Assembly: GCA_964591245.1 (NCBI GenBank)
Contig: CAZPZZ010000105.1
Span: 1-14,733, forward strand
From: CAZPZZ01 sp964591245
Lineage (GTDB): Bacteria > Acidobacteriota > Vicinamibacteria > Vicinamibacterales > UBA8438
Length of the DNA: 14,733 nucleotides
Direction of reading: 5' to 3'
Numbering within the stretch: the stretch's first letter is position 1; each line of letters starts with the position of its first letter. Shown here one piece after another: positions 8,849-14,645 of this stretch. A program made the position numbers and the translations under genes. The notes below the pieces were generated by a model. It saw only the letters and a list, made by a program, of their open reading frames with translations. It searched no databases and was not told the DNA's origin.

Positions 8849-9289
8849 TTAGATTTTGAATTCCGACAGCGCGTGCGCGTCTGCCTCCGTGAATGGTTCT
8901 TCGCCTAGCCGCAGGGCAAAGCGCTCGTGATTCCACACGTCCAAATATTCGTACTGGCCAAACACGTCGACTTCGCCAGTCATGGCCGCCGCGTCCCTGA
9001 GTCTCGGATGAATCGACACGCGCCCCTGCCGATCCAATTCACCAGGCTGACCGTAGTAGTTGACTCGGTTGAAGAACTTGCCGCGGGCTGGCAGCGTGGT
9101 CGGAACCTCAGCAAGCTTTCGCTCAACGTCCTCCCAGACCGCCATCGGGTAGAGGCGGGCGAACTCGCCAGTGACGCTCGTCACGAAGAGCTGGCTACCG
9201 TACTTGTCCTGGATGAGAGTCCGGAAGATGGTCGGGATCTTCAATCTTCCCTTTTCGTCGATCTTCGCGGAGAAGTTTCCCCTGAGCAC
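8849..9289 (-). CDS. mraZ: Transcriptional regulator MraZ
   Basis: MraZ is a small DNA-binding protein with two AbrB-like (SpoVT-AbrB) half-domains. In Escherichia coli and Mycoplasma it controls its own dcw promoter. The first half carries DEKGRLKIP (residues 10-18) and the second DRQGRVSIHPRLRDAA, the two expected copies of the motif. I start the gene at the GTG at 9289, giving LRGNFSAKIDEKGR after the initiator and 146 residues, the family length. It has GGAG at 9297-9300, 7 bases upstream. An ATG at 9361 in the same frame would add 24 unrelated residues and run through the promoter and repeats, so I rejected it. It is the first gene of the operon. Three 10-base repeats just upstream are the likely site where it binds to regulate itself. 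Confidence 0.95.
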   Translation of the reverse strand: MLRGNFSAKIDEKGRLKIPTIFRTLIQDKYGSQLFVTSVTGEFARLYPMAVWEDVERKLAEVPTTLPARGKFFNRVNYYGQPGELDRQGRVSIHPRLRDAAAMTGEVDVFGQYEYLDVWNHERFALRLGEEPFTEADAHALSEFKI

Positions 9290-9291
9290 CC

Positions 9292-9321
9292 TTATACTCC
9301 ATCTAAATCCAATAAAATCCA
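9292..9321 (-). promoter_or_regulatory. Candidate MraZ operator: three direct repeats at 10-base spacing
   Basis: Reading toward mraZ on the minus strand, the units are TGGATTTTAT (9312-9321), TGGATTTAGA (9302-9311) and TGGAGTATAA (9292-9301). They share TGGA at exactly 10-base intervals, one helical turn. Known MraZ sites are TGGG-type repeats with 5-base spacers, giving the same 10-base period, next to the mraZ promoter. Here the fourth base is A instead of G. The array starts just past the -10 box, and the third unit contains the GGAG ribosome site, so binding could block both transcription and translation start. Binding itself is inferred. Confidence 0.72.
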
Positions 9322-9325
9322 CTCG

Positions 9326-9354
9326 ATGGTAGAAGGCGTGGAGGCTAGTGTCAA
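9326..9354 (-). promoter_or_regulatory. Sigma70-type promoter of the mraZ/dcw operon
   Basis: A perfect -35 box TTGACA (9349-9354) is followed after 17 bases by TACCAT (9326-9331), which matches four of six -10 positions. Transcription would start near 9319, inside the first operator repeat, leaving about 30 bases of leader before the GTG. The bases upstream (about 9361-9419) are AT-rich with A-tracts, which could serve as an UP element. Confidence 0.7.
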
Positions 9355-9599
9355 CAACCAATAGTGTTTGTTATTGATTACAATTCTGTCTTTTATTACT
9401 TACGTTTTTTATTCTCCCTTCGAATTTCGATGCTGGGTAGTGGTCACTTCGGAACAAAATTGGAGCTTTGGAACGCCACCTGTTGCCTTGAAATCGAGAC
9501 ACCACGAGTGAAAATGCATCAGAATTTTGGTAAGACCCGATAGGATTCTTCTTCGTTCACGGTGACAAGGCACATTCCTCGACACGAGCACACGACGCT

Positions 9600-10682
9600 A
9601 TGCTGCACGCTGGACTCATTGGATTTCCGTCATCAGGCAAGACAACACTCTTCCACCTCCTAACAGGCTCGGCGGGCTCCGCGCCACTCACCGCAGGCAG
9701 GCAAGACCCACTTGTCGGCGTCGCGCAGGTGCCGGACGAGCGACTGGATCAACTGACCGCGCTCTTCGATCCACGCAAACACGTGCCGGCAACAGTCGAA
9801 CTGACAGAACTCGCTGGTCACGGCGGCACAGCGGCACTCCTCGACGTATCGGGATTCCGACAGGCCGACGCTCTCCTTCATGTACTCAGACTCTTCGAAG
9901 ACGACCGGGTTCCCCACGCGGCGGGCAACGTTGACCCCGCCCGCGACGGACAGCAGATGGAAGATGAGCTGATCCTGGCCGATCTCGCCGTGGCCGAACG
10001 GCGCATTGACCGGATTCGCCAAGACCTGAAGAAAGGAAAAAACCGAGAACTCCTGGAAGAGCAGCGTGTGGTCGAGGAATGCCGTGAGGCGCTCGAGGAA
10101 GGACGACCACTCCGCGCACTTGATCTGGCCCCGGAGGACCACAGGCGATTGCGCGGATTCAGTTTCCTCTCGGCCAAGCCCCTTCTGGTGGTGCTCAATC
10201 TCGACGAAGCAGACGTCGCGGCCCCCGATGCGGCAATTGCGCAGGCGGGCCTCTCCACAGTCCTTTCCGGCGCCGGAGTGGAGGCGGTACCCGTGTGCGC
10301 CAAGATTGAGCTGGAAATCGCCGAGCTTCCGCCAGACGAGCGCGGTGCATTCCTGGCCGATCTCGGTCTTACAGACTCAGGACTCGCCCGGGTGATCCGG
10401 GCCAGCTACGGACTCCTCGGCTACATCTCTTTCTTCACCGTCGGCAAAGACGAATGTCGTGCCTGGTCCATCCCACGTGGAACCCCAGCCCAAGAGGCGG
10501 CGCGAGAAATCCATAGCGACATCGCCCGCGGATTTATCCGGGCCGAGGTCGTTCCATATGACGCCTTGGCCGCTCGAGACGGCTCCTTACCCGCGTGTCG
10601 CGAGCACGGCGAGGTGCGCCTCGAAGGCAAGGAATACGAGGTGCAGGACGGAGACGTCATCAATTTTCGCTTTGCCACGTGA
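9600..10682 (+). CDS. YchF/OLA1-family P-loop NTPase with TGS-like (DUF933) C-terminal domain, divergent
   Basis: The 360 residues align by eye along the whole length of YchF (363 residues in E. coli), a translation-associated ATPase of the Obg group. The P-loop is GFPSSGKTT (8-16). The nucleotide-base motif is NLDE (200-203), matching the NxxE of YchF that goes with ATP preference. The histidine equivalent to E. coli H114 is kept (H106, in DDRVPH). A charged helical insert lies at about 120-175 and the TGS domain at about 277-359 (ISFFTVGKDECRAWSIP to GDVINFRFAT). The G3/switch II region is unusual: canonical DIAGL followed by a glycine-rich loop is replaced by ELAGHGG (70-76), with about a dozen residues missing. 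The ATG at 9600 has no good ribosome site. It may be a paralogue beside a standard ychF elsewhere, or the sole copy; the window cannot tell. Confidence 0.88.
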   Translation: MLHAGLIGFPSSGKTTLFHLLTGSAGSAPLTAGRQDPLVGVAQVPDERLDQLTALFDPRKHVPATVELTELAGHGGTAALLDVSGFRQADALLHVLRLFEDDRVPHAAGNVDPARDGQQMEDELILADLAVAERRIDRIRQDLKKGKNRELLEEQRVVEECREALEEGRPLRALDLAPEDHRRLRGFSFLSAKPLLVVLNLDEADVAAPDAAIAQAGLSTVLSGAGVEAVPVCAKIELEIAELPPDERGAFLADLGLTDSGLARVIRASYGLLGYISFFTVGKDECRAWSIPRGTPAQEAAREIHSDIARGFIRAEVVPYDALAARDGSLPACREHGEVRLEGKEYEVQDGDVINFRFAT

Positions 10683-10948
10683 CAACTGCCTCGTCCGCGG
10701 GGTGCTCGTGCTCACGTCGGGCGCACTGAATTTTGCGTGCCAACAGTGATCAACAACGCCGCCGAGACCGACGAAGAGTGGCATACTGGAACTCCAGAGC
10801 GTCCCCGAGACACGCCCGTCGCTGTCCCAGACAATCCAGAGTGAACTCGCTGGTCTGCCCTGCCCCGCGAAACTCCGCACCCACGTGCTCCTGCTGGAGT
10901 CCTTCACTAGACCCGCCTCGTGCATCCGATACACACGACCCGCAACGC
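10683..10948. other. Convergent intergenic gap without a recognisable gene
   Basis: These 266 bases lie between the 3' ends of the YchF-like gene and the alkyltransferase gene. Open frames cross it on both strands, but none has family resemblance or a plausible composition. I find no clear hairpin with a T-run on either strand. Confidence 0.5.
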
Positions 10949-11527
10949 TCATGGACCACCGGCGCGCCCTTCAAACAGACTTCCCCCGGACTCTGGAATC
11001 GCATGCCCCTCGAGCCGCAGCAACGCGCGCTTGATGGCCAATCCACCCGTAAATCCGCCAAGCCCTCCCCCACGGGCAATGACTCGATGACAGGGCACTA
11101 TGATGGGAATCGGATTTCGTCCTAGCGCCCCGCCGACCGCGCGGAACGCCTGCGGACGCCCGAGGCGTCGAGCGATCTCACCATAGGTCGTCAGCTGGCC
11201 ATGATCGACCTTGCGGGCCTCGTGCAGCACGTCACCGGTAAACGGGGTGACGGTGCCGAGGTCGATGGGCAAGGCAAACTCGGCGAGCGCACCGTCGAAG
11301 TAGGCCCGAAGTTGCCGGATGACCTCGCGCAACGCTGCATGGTCTTTCCGCACGCTTCCCACACGCGCGAGCAATTTCCGTCGATAGTGACTCTCCGATA
11401 CCTCCCCGATGGAAACATCGGACACGCCCACTTTGGTCATGCCGACGAACAACCGACCGATCGGCGTCACCAGCGCCGAAAAACAAACTGCGGCCTCCTC
11501 ATACGGTCCGGACTTCTTCATGGTCAT
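10949..11527 (-). CDS. ogt: Methylated-DNA--protein-cysteine S-methyltransferase (O6-alkylguanine-DNA alkyltransferase)
   Basis: This suicide repair protein moves alkyl groups from O6-alkylguanine (and O4-alkylthymine) in DNA to its own cysteine. The acceptor motif is PCHRV (about 145-149, Cys146). The C-terminal DNA-binding domain is complete: TPFTGDVLHEARKVDHGQ, then TTYGEIARRLGRPQAFRAVGGALGRNP with the helix-turn-helix and arginine finger, then GGLGGFTGGLAIKRALL after the cysteine. The N-terminal domain (about 1-90) is less conserved, as usual. I start at the ATG at 11527 (MTMKKSG), 10 bases after a strong AAGGAG site (11538-11543), giving 192 residues. An ATG at 11566 in the same frame would lie upstream of that site. 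It is divergent from the rhomboid gene and convergent with the YchF-like gene, so it is probably transcribed alone. Confidence 0.93.
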   Translation of the reverse strand: MTMKKSGPYEEAAVCFSALVTPIGRLFVGMTKVGVSDVSIGEVSESHYRRKLLARVGSVRKDHAALREVIRQLRAYFDGALAEFALPIDLGTVTPFTGDVLHEARKVDHGQLTTYGEIARRLGRPQAFRAVGGALGRNPIPIIVPCHRVIARGGGLGGFTGGLAIKRALLRLEGHAIPESGGSLFEGRAGGP

Positions 11528-11537
11528 GGACACCCTG

Positions 11538-11543
11538 CTCCTT
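11538..11543 (-). promoter_or_regulatory. Ribosome binding site deciding the ogt start
   Basis: AAGGAG on the minus strand is 10 bases before the ATG at 11527 and downstream of the alternative ATG at 11566. This makes 11527 the preferred start. Confidence 0.7.
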
Positions 11544-11573
11544 CCGAGACCGGCATATCGCACCACGCTGCCA

Positions 11574-11582
11574 TGGTACGAT
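11574..11582 (+). promoter_or_regulatory. Possible extended -10 promoter of the rhomboid gene
   Basis: TGG followed by TACGAT (11577-11582) fits an extended -10 element (TGn plus a four-of-six hexamer). No -35 box is visible. Initiation about seven bases downstream would fall on the GTG at 11589, implying a leaderless message, which agrees with the lack of a ribosome site there. The match is short and could be chance. Confidence 0.3.
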
Positions 11583-11588
11583 GCTGGT

Positions 11589-12365
11589 GTGGCCGCCTAC
11601 AGAACCTACCCTGGATCCCAGCAGTTCTCCTTCGGCCCAGGCATCATGACGCCTGCTGTCAAACTACTGCTCTGGGCGAACGTCGGCATTTTCGTGGCGG
11701 GTGTCCTGATTCCACCGCTTCATGGATTGCTCATCCAGATCTTTGGTCTGCGCCCGGAAGCCGTCCTGACTGGCTTCCGCTTCTGGCAACCCGTGACCTA
11801 TATGTTTCTGCACGGGGGCATTGGACACATCCTATTCAACATGCTCGTCCTCTGGATGTTCGGCGTCCAACTCGAACGCCTGTGGGGACCGGCATACTTC
11901 CTGCGCTTTTACGCGGTCACCGGTACCGGCGCGGGCGTAGCCACCATCATCGCCGGGCTCCTCCCATTCGCGTTCAGCGAGCCCACCTACGTTGCGGTCA
12001 CCATCGGAGCCTCCGGCGCCATCTACGGCCTTCTCATGGCCTTTGCCCTCTATTACCCCAACGCCCCGATCCTGATGTTCTTTGTGTTTCCGGTACCGGC
12101 TAAATACTTCGTCATGATTATTGGCGCGATTGCCTTTCTCTCGGTGCCACGCAGCGCCGGCGTCGCCCATGTCGCCCATCTTGGTGGACTCATCGTCGGT
12201 TATCTCTACCTCAAGTACGGAGGTCGAACCGGATCACTGCAATTCGGCCGATTTGGTCTGATGGCCGAAATCAAGTACCGATACCTCCGATGGAAGATGG
12301 CTCGACTGCGTCGGAAGTTCCAGGTCTATTCTGGACGCGACGACTGGGATGGGCGCGTGCATTAA
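11589..12365 (+). CDS. Rhomboid family intramembrane serine protease
   Basis: This is a predicted six-helix membrane protease of the rhomboid family, which cuts membrane segments of other proteins. Seen motifs are HGGIGHILFNMLVLWMFG (helix 2, the HGxxxHxxxN type), GASGAIYG with the catalytic serine (about residue 142), and VAHLGG with the catalytic histidine (about residue 197). A basic cytosolic tail of about 50 residues follows the last helix (KYRYLRWKMARLRRKF). The frame is open from 11409, but that stretch lies opposite ogt and is not rhomboid-like. I start at the GTG at 11589, which keeps AYRTYPGSQQFSFGPG, an N-terminus I associate with related rhomboids. The ATG at 11646 is the conservative alternative. 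No ribosome site is clear for either. The substrate cannot be inferred. It ends 27 bases from the converging rtcB. Confidence 0.88.
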   Translation: MAAYRTYPGSQQFSFGPGIMTPAVKLLLWANVGIFVAGVLIPPLHGLLIQIFGLRPEAVLTGFRFWQPVTYMFLHGGIGHILFNMLVLWMFGVQLERLWGPAYFLRFYAVTGTGAGVATIIAGLLPFAFSEPTYVAVTIGASGAIYGLLMAFALYYPNAPILMFFVFPVPAKYFVMIIGAIAFLSVPRSAGVAHVAHLGGLIVGYLYLKYGGRTGSLQFGRFGLMAEIKYRYLRWKMARLRRKFQVYSGRDDWDGRVH

Positions 12366-12392
12366 ACGCAGAGACCAAACACGGGTACAGCC

Positions 12393-13853
12393 TTACCCCT
12401 TGATCACCCCCAGCGGCCGCAGGCGGGCAACCTTACGAGCCAGACTCGCCGCTTCGACCACGCCAACGACATCTTCCACATCTTTATAGGCCCCGGGAAA
12501 CTCCTCGTCGATCGTGCGACGACTGGCGGCCGCAACATGGATGCCCTGCGCCTCGAGTTCCCTCGTAATCCGTCGTCCGCGCGTGGCCTCCAACGCCTTT
12601 TTCCGGCTCAGACGTCGACCCGCGCCATGACAGGAGCTCGCAAACGCGTGCTCCGGTGACGCGGGATGTCCGGCGAGCACAAAGGAATAGCGCCCCATAT
12701 CACCCGGCACCAGTACAGGCTGACCCACAACACGGTACGCGGCAGGCACCTCAGGATGCTGGGGCGGAAAAGCCCGTGTCGCGCCTTTCCGATGCACGCA
12801 GACCCGGCGCATCTGTCCCTTCACGTTATGAGTCTCGATCTTGGCGATGTTGTGACACACGTCGTAGACAATCCGCACGCCGTGCCGACCTGGCGCCATC
12901 TCCCACACCTGCTCTATCGTCTCCCGTACCCAGTGCGTGATGAGCTGGCGGTTGGCGAAGGCAAAGTTCGCACCGCACGCCATCGCGCCAAGGTAACGCT
13001 GCCCTTCCTCGCTCCCAATTGGGGCGCAGCAGAGCTGCCGATCCGGCAGGTAAATGCCATACTTCGTGGCCGCTTTCTGCATGGCCCGCAGGTTGTCCTC
13101 GCAGATCTGGTGCCCAAATCCCCGAGACCCGGTATGGATGATTACCGTGATGGCGTCGCGAGCCAACCCGATGCACGACGCAAGGGTCGCGTCATAGATC
13201 TCGTCGACGTACCCGATCTCGACGAAATGATTTCCACTGCCGATCGTGCCAAGCTGTGTGCGACCACGCTTGAACGCTCTCTCACTGACCAGATCAAAAT
13301 CCGCCCCAGGCAGCACGCCACCTTCCTCGATGTAATCGAGATCGGCTGCCTCGCCAAATCCGCGCTCAATGGCCCAGGCGGCACCGCCACTCGCCATCCG
13401 ACGTGCTTCTGACTGCGAGAGACGCAGATCCTTTCGACCACGGCCCACACCGCTCGGAACGTTGGCAAAGAGCTGCCTGATAAAGGAACCAATACGTTCC
13501 TGCACCTCGCCCCGCGAGAGCCGCGTCGATAGGAGCCGCACTCCACAATTGATGTCGTAGCCGACCCCGCCAGGCGAGATCACGCCCTCATCCAGGTCAA
13601 ATGCCGCGACCCCACCAATCGGAAAGCCGTAGCCCCAGTGGATATCCGGCATCCCGATGGACGGTCCGGCCAAGCCGGGCAAGCACGCCACATTTGCCAC
13701 CTGTTGAAGGCACTGGTCGCCGGCAAGTTCCGTCATCAGTGCATCATCGGCATACACCACACCGTCCACCTGCATGGGCCCGGTGCGAGGAATGCGCCAC
13801 GCCGTTTCGGTTAGCCGCTCCAGCCGCAGGGGTTCTTTCCACGGGCGAGTCAT
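12393..13853 (-). CDS. rtcB: RNA-splicing ligase RtcB (archaeal-size form)
   Basis: RtcB joins RNA ends carrying 2',3'-cyclic phosphate (or 3'-phosphate) to 5'-hydroxyl ends, using GTP and manganese. All key residues are visible: the metal cysteine in DINCGVRLL (C103), GSGNHFVEIG (H209), HTGSRGFGHQ (H240), DVCHNIAK (H334), and the SCHGAGR motif whose histidine (H409) takes GMP. The C-terminus ends in the usual glycine (LGVIKG). At 486 residues it matches the archaeal/metazoan length rather than the about 408 of E. coli RtcB. That form generally needs archease for efficient turnover, and an archease gene lies directly upstream. The gene follows archease by 126 bases on the same strand. No strong ribosome site precedes the ATG. 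Its RNA target (tRNA halves, damaged tRNA or rRNA) is not shown by the sequence. Confidence 0.97.
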   Translation of the reverse strand: MTRPWKEPLRLERLTETAWRIPRTGPMQVDGVVYADDALMTELAGDQCLQQVANVACLPGLAGPSIGMPDIHWGYGFPIGGVAAFDLDEGVISPGGVGYDINCGVRLLSTRLSRGEVQERIGSFIRQLFANVPSGVGRGRKDLRLSQSEARRMASGGAAWAIERGFGEAADLDYIEEGGVLPGADFDLVSERAFKRGRTQLGTIGSGNHFVEIGYVDEIYDATLASCIGLARDAITVIIHTGSRGFGHQICEDNLRAMQKAATKYGIYLPDRQLCCAPIGSEEGQRYLGAMACGANFAFANRQLITHWVRETIEQVWEMAPGRHGVRIVYDVCHNIAKIETHNVKGQMRRVCVHRKGATRAFPPQHPEVPAAYRVVGQPVLVPGDMGRYSFVLAGHPASPEHAFASSCHGAGRRLSRKKALEATRGRRITRELEAQGIHVAAASRRTIDEEFPGAYKDVEDVVGVVEAASLARKVARLRPLGVIKG

Positions 13854-13871
13854 CGGGCCAGCCTAGCACCT

Positions 13872-13894
13872 TCACCGGTTGACGCTCACCGGTT
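13872..13894 (-). repeat. Perfect 9-base direct repeat upstream of rtcB
   Basis: AACCGGTGA occurs at 13886-13894 and again at 13872-13880 on the minus strand, 14 bases apart. Each copy contains the palindrome ACCGGT. The nearer copy ends 18 bases before the rtcB ATG. It could be a binding site or part of a leader structure, but no function is known to me. Confidence 0.5.
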
Positions 13895-13979
13895 CCGCGG
13901 TCTTCTCGTGGGCTGCTACCGACCACGCCAATGCGACGGCCACTCCCCGGTCAGAAGGTCAACACCACCCGAAGCATTG

Positions 13980-14408
13980 TTAGAGATCGAAAACGACCGT
14001 CGTCGACAGACCGGAAGAAGACCGACGGATCTCGACGTCGTGAAACGTCGCTGCCTTCACTTCGGTGAGAAACCGATGGCGATCTGGAGCATACGTATCA
14101 CCCACCACCGTGGCCTGCAGTCGCAAGGGCGCCTCCAGCGTAAGCCGGCTAATCCGGAGACTGATAGGCAGAACGCGGCGGCTATCAAAGAGGAAGACGA
14201 GTTCGTTCAGAAAATCGATCAGCAGCGACTCGACGTCTTCTGCCTCCAGCGACACATCAGATTCGATGCATGGCTCGAGGCGCGATCGGTCAACGTCGAT
14301 CAGAATCGCGCACAGCGCCCGCGCCGCATGCCCTAACAGCGTTGCCTCGGAGTCCCCACTGATCAGGACAGCGGTGTCGCCGGTATGGTCAACAAATTGA
14401 AAACCCAC
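13980..14408 (-). CDS. Archease, RtcB ligase activator
   Basis: Archease is a small metal-binding protein that promotes guanylylation and multiple turnover of RtcB. The 142-residue product has the family start FQFVDHTGDTAVLISG with the conserved aspartates, a central ESLLIDFLNELVFLFDSR helix, and LTEVKAATFHDVEIRR. It ends in TTVVFDL with the terminal acidic residue expected at the metal site. The start is a GTG at 14408, supported by AAAGG (14418-14422) 9 bases upstream. Its place just upstream of a long-form rtcB on the same strand is strong support for a working RNA-ligase pair, probably co-transcribed despite the 126-base gap. The upstream region separates it from the divergent tRNA gene. 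Identity is clear by motif and context, though the protein is short. Confidence 0.92.
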   Translation of the reverse strand: MGFQFVDHTGDTAVLISGDSEATLLGHAARALCAILIDVDRSRLEPCIESDVSLEAEDVESLLIDFLNELVFLFDSRRVLPISLRISRLTLEAPLRLQATVVGDTYAPDRHRFLTEVKAATFHDVEIRRSSSGLSTTVVFDL

Positions 14409-14417
14409 AATACGACG

Positions 14418-14422
14418 CCTTT
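14418..14422 (-). promoter_or_regulatory. Ribosome binding site supporting the GTG start of archease
   Basis: AAAGG on the minus strand is 9 bases from the GTG at 14408. No ATG occurs nearby in the archease frame, so this supports the GTG start. Confidence 0.6.
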
Positions 14423-14576
14423 GTACCCGTAATGTGAACGCAGCGACAACAGTCCATCTCTCAACGGCCGCAAATTACTCACCGCTGACTCCCAGCCGGC
14501 AGCGCACGCACCAGTCCTCAACAACCCCATTGGAAGTTGGCGCAGATTGTATACACTCTGCACGTAGTCTGGGTTC

Positions 14577-14605
14577 TTGATCCTGCACTCCACAGAGAGT
14601 GTAAT
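14577..14605 (+). promoter_or_regulatory. Sigma70-type promoter of tRNA-Leu(UAA)
   Basis: TTGATC (14577-14582) and TGTAAT (14600-14605) are 17 bases apart, with four and five of six consensus matches. Transcription would start near 14612, leaving about 34 bases of leader to be trimmed before the tRNA. TACACTCT (14552-14559) is the exact inverse of AGAGTGTA (14596-14603), which overlaps the -10 box. Confidence 0.65.
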
Positions 14606-14645
14606 CAGAAGACCGGCATGCTGTTCCGGATATCTGTAAAGCTGT

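Larger units (their letters stand above)
9290..9599. other. Divergent intergenic control region between mraZ and the YchF-like gene
   Basis: These 310 bases hold no credible gene. The mraZ side carries the promoter and operator described separately. Positions 9361-9419 are conspicuously AT-rich against a GC-rich background. A near-identical 9-base direct repeat, CTTCGGAAC (9447-9455) and CTTTGGAAC (9466-9474), has a 19-base period and no assigned role. I cannot identify a convincing plus-strand promoter for the YchF-like gene. The best match (TTGTTA at 9368, TTTTAT at 9391, spacer 17) is weak and would give a leader of about 200 bases. Confidence 0.6.

Noticed and set aside
9290..9361. N-terminal extension of mraZ from an ATG at 9361
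   Set aside because: It would translate through the TTGACA promoter and the operator repeats, adds residues foreign to MraZ, and is unnecessary because the GTG at 9289 has a good ribosome site.
9368..9396. Plus-strand promoter TTGTTA, 17 bases, TTTTAT for the YchF-like gene
   Set aside because: Each box matches only four of six in a very AT-rich stretch where such matches are expected by chance, and the leader would be about 200 bases.
9409..9591. 60-residue minus-strand frame in the mraZ upstream region
   Set aside because: It has no recognisable product or convincing start context, and it overlaps sequence better explained as regulatory.
10587..10952. 121-residue minus-strand frame whose ATG overlaps the ogt stop
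   Set aside because: The overlap looks operon-like, but the product has no recognisable motif, is rich in Trp, Ser and Arg, and its last third is antisense to the conserved TGS domain of the YchF-like gene.
11409..11588. Longer rhomboid open frame overlapping ogt on the opposite strand
   Set aside because: The stretch is antisense to conserved alkyltransferase codons and does not resemble a rhomboid N-terminus.
13914..13930. Sigma54-like element (TGGC then GCA) upstream of rtcB
   Set aside because: It was tempting because enterobacterial rtcBA uses sigma54 and RtcR, but the GG-to-GC spacing is one base too long and no RtcR gene is in view.
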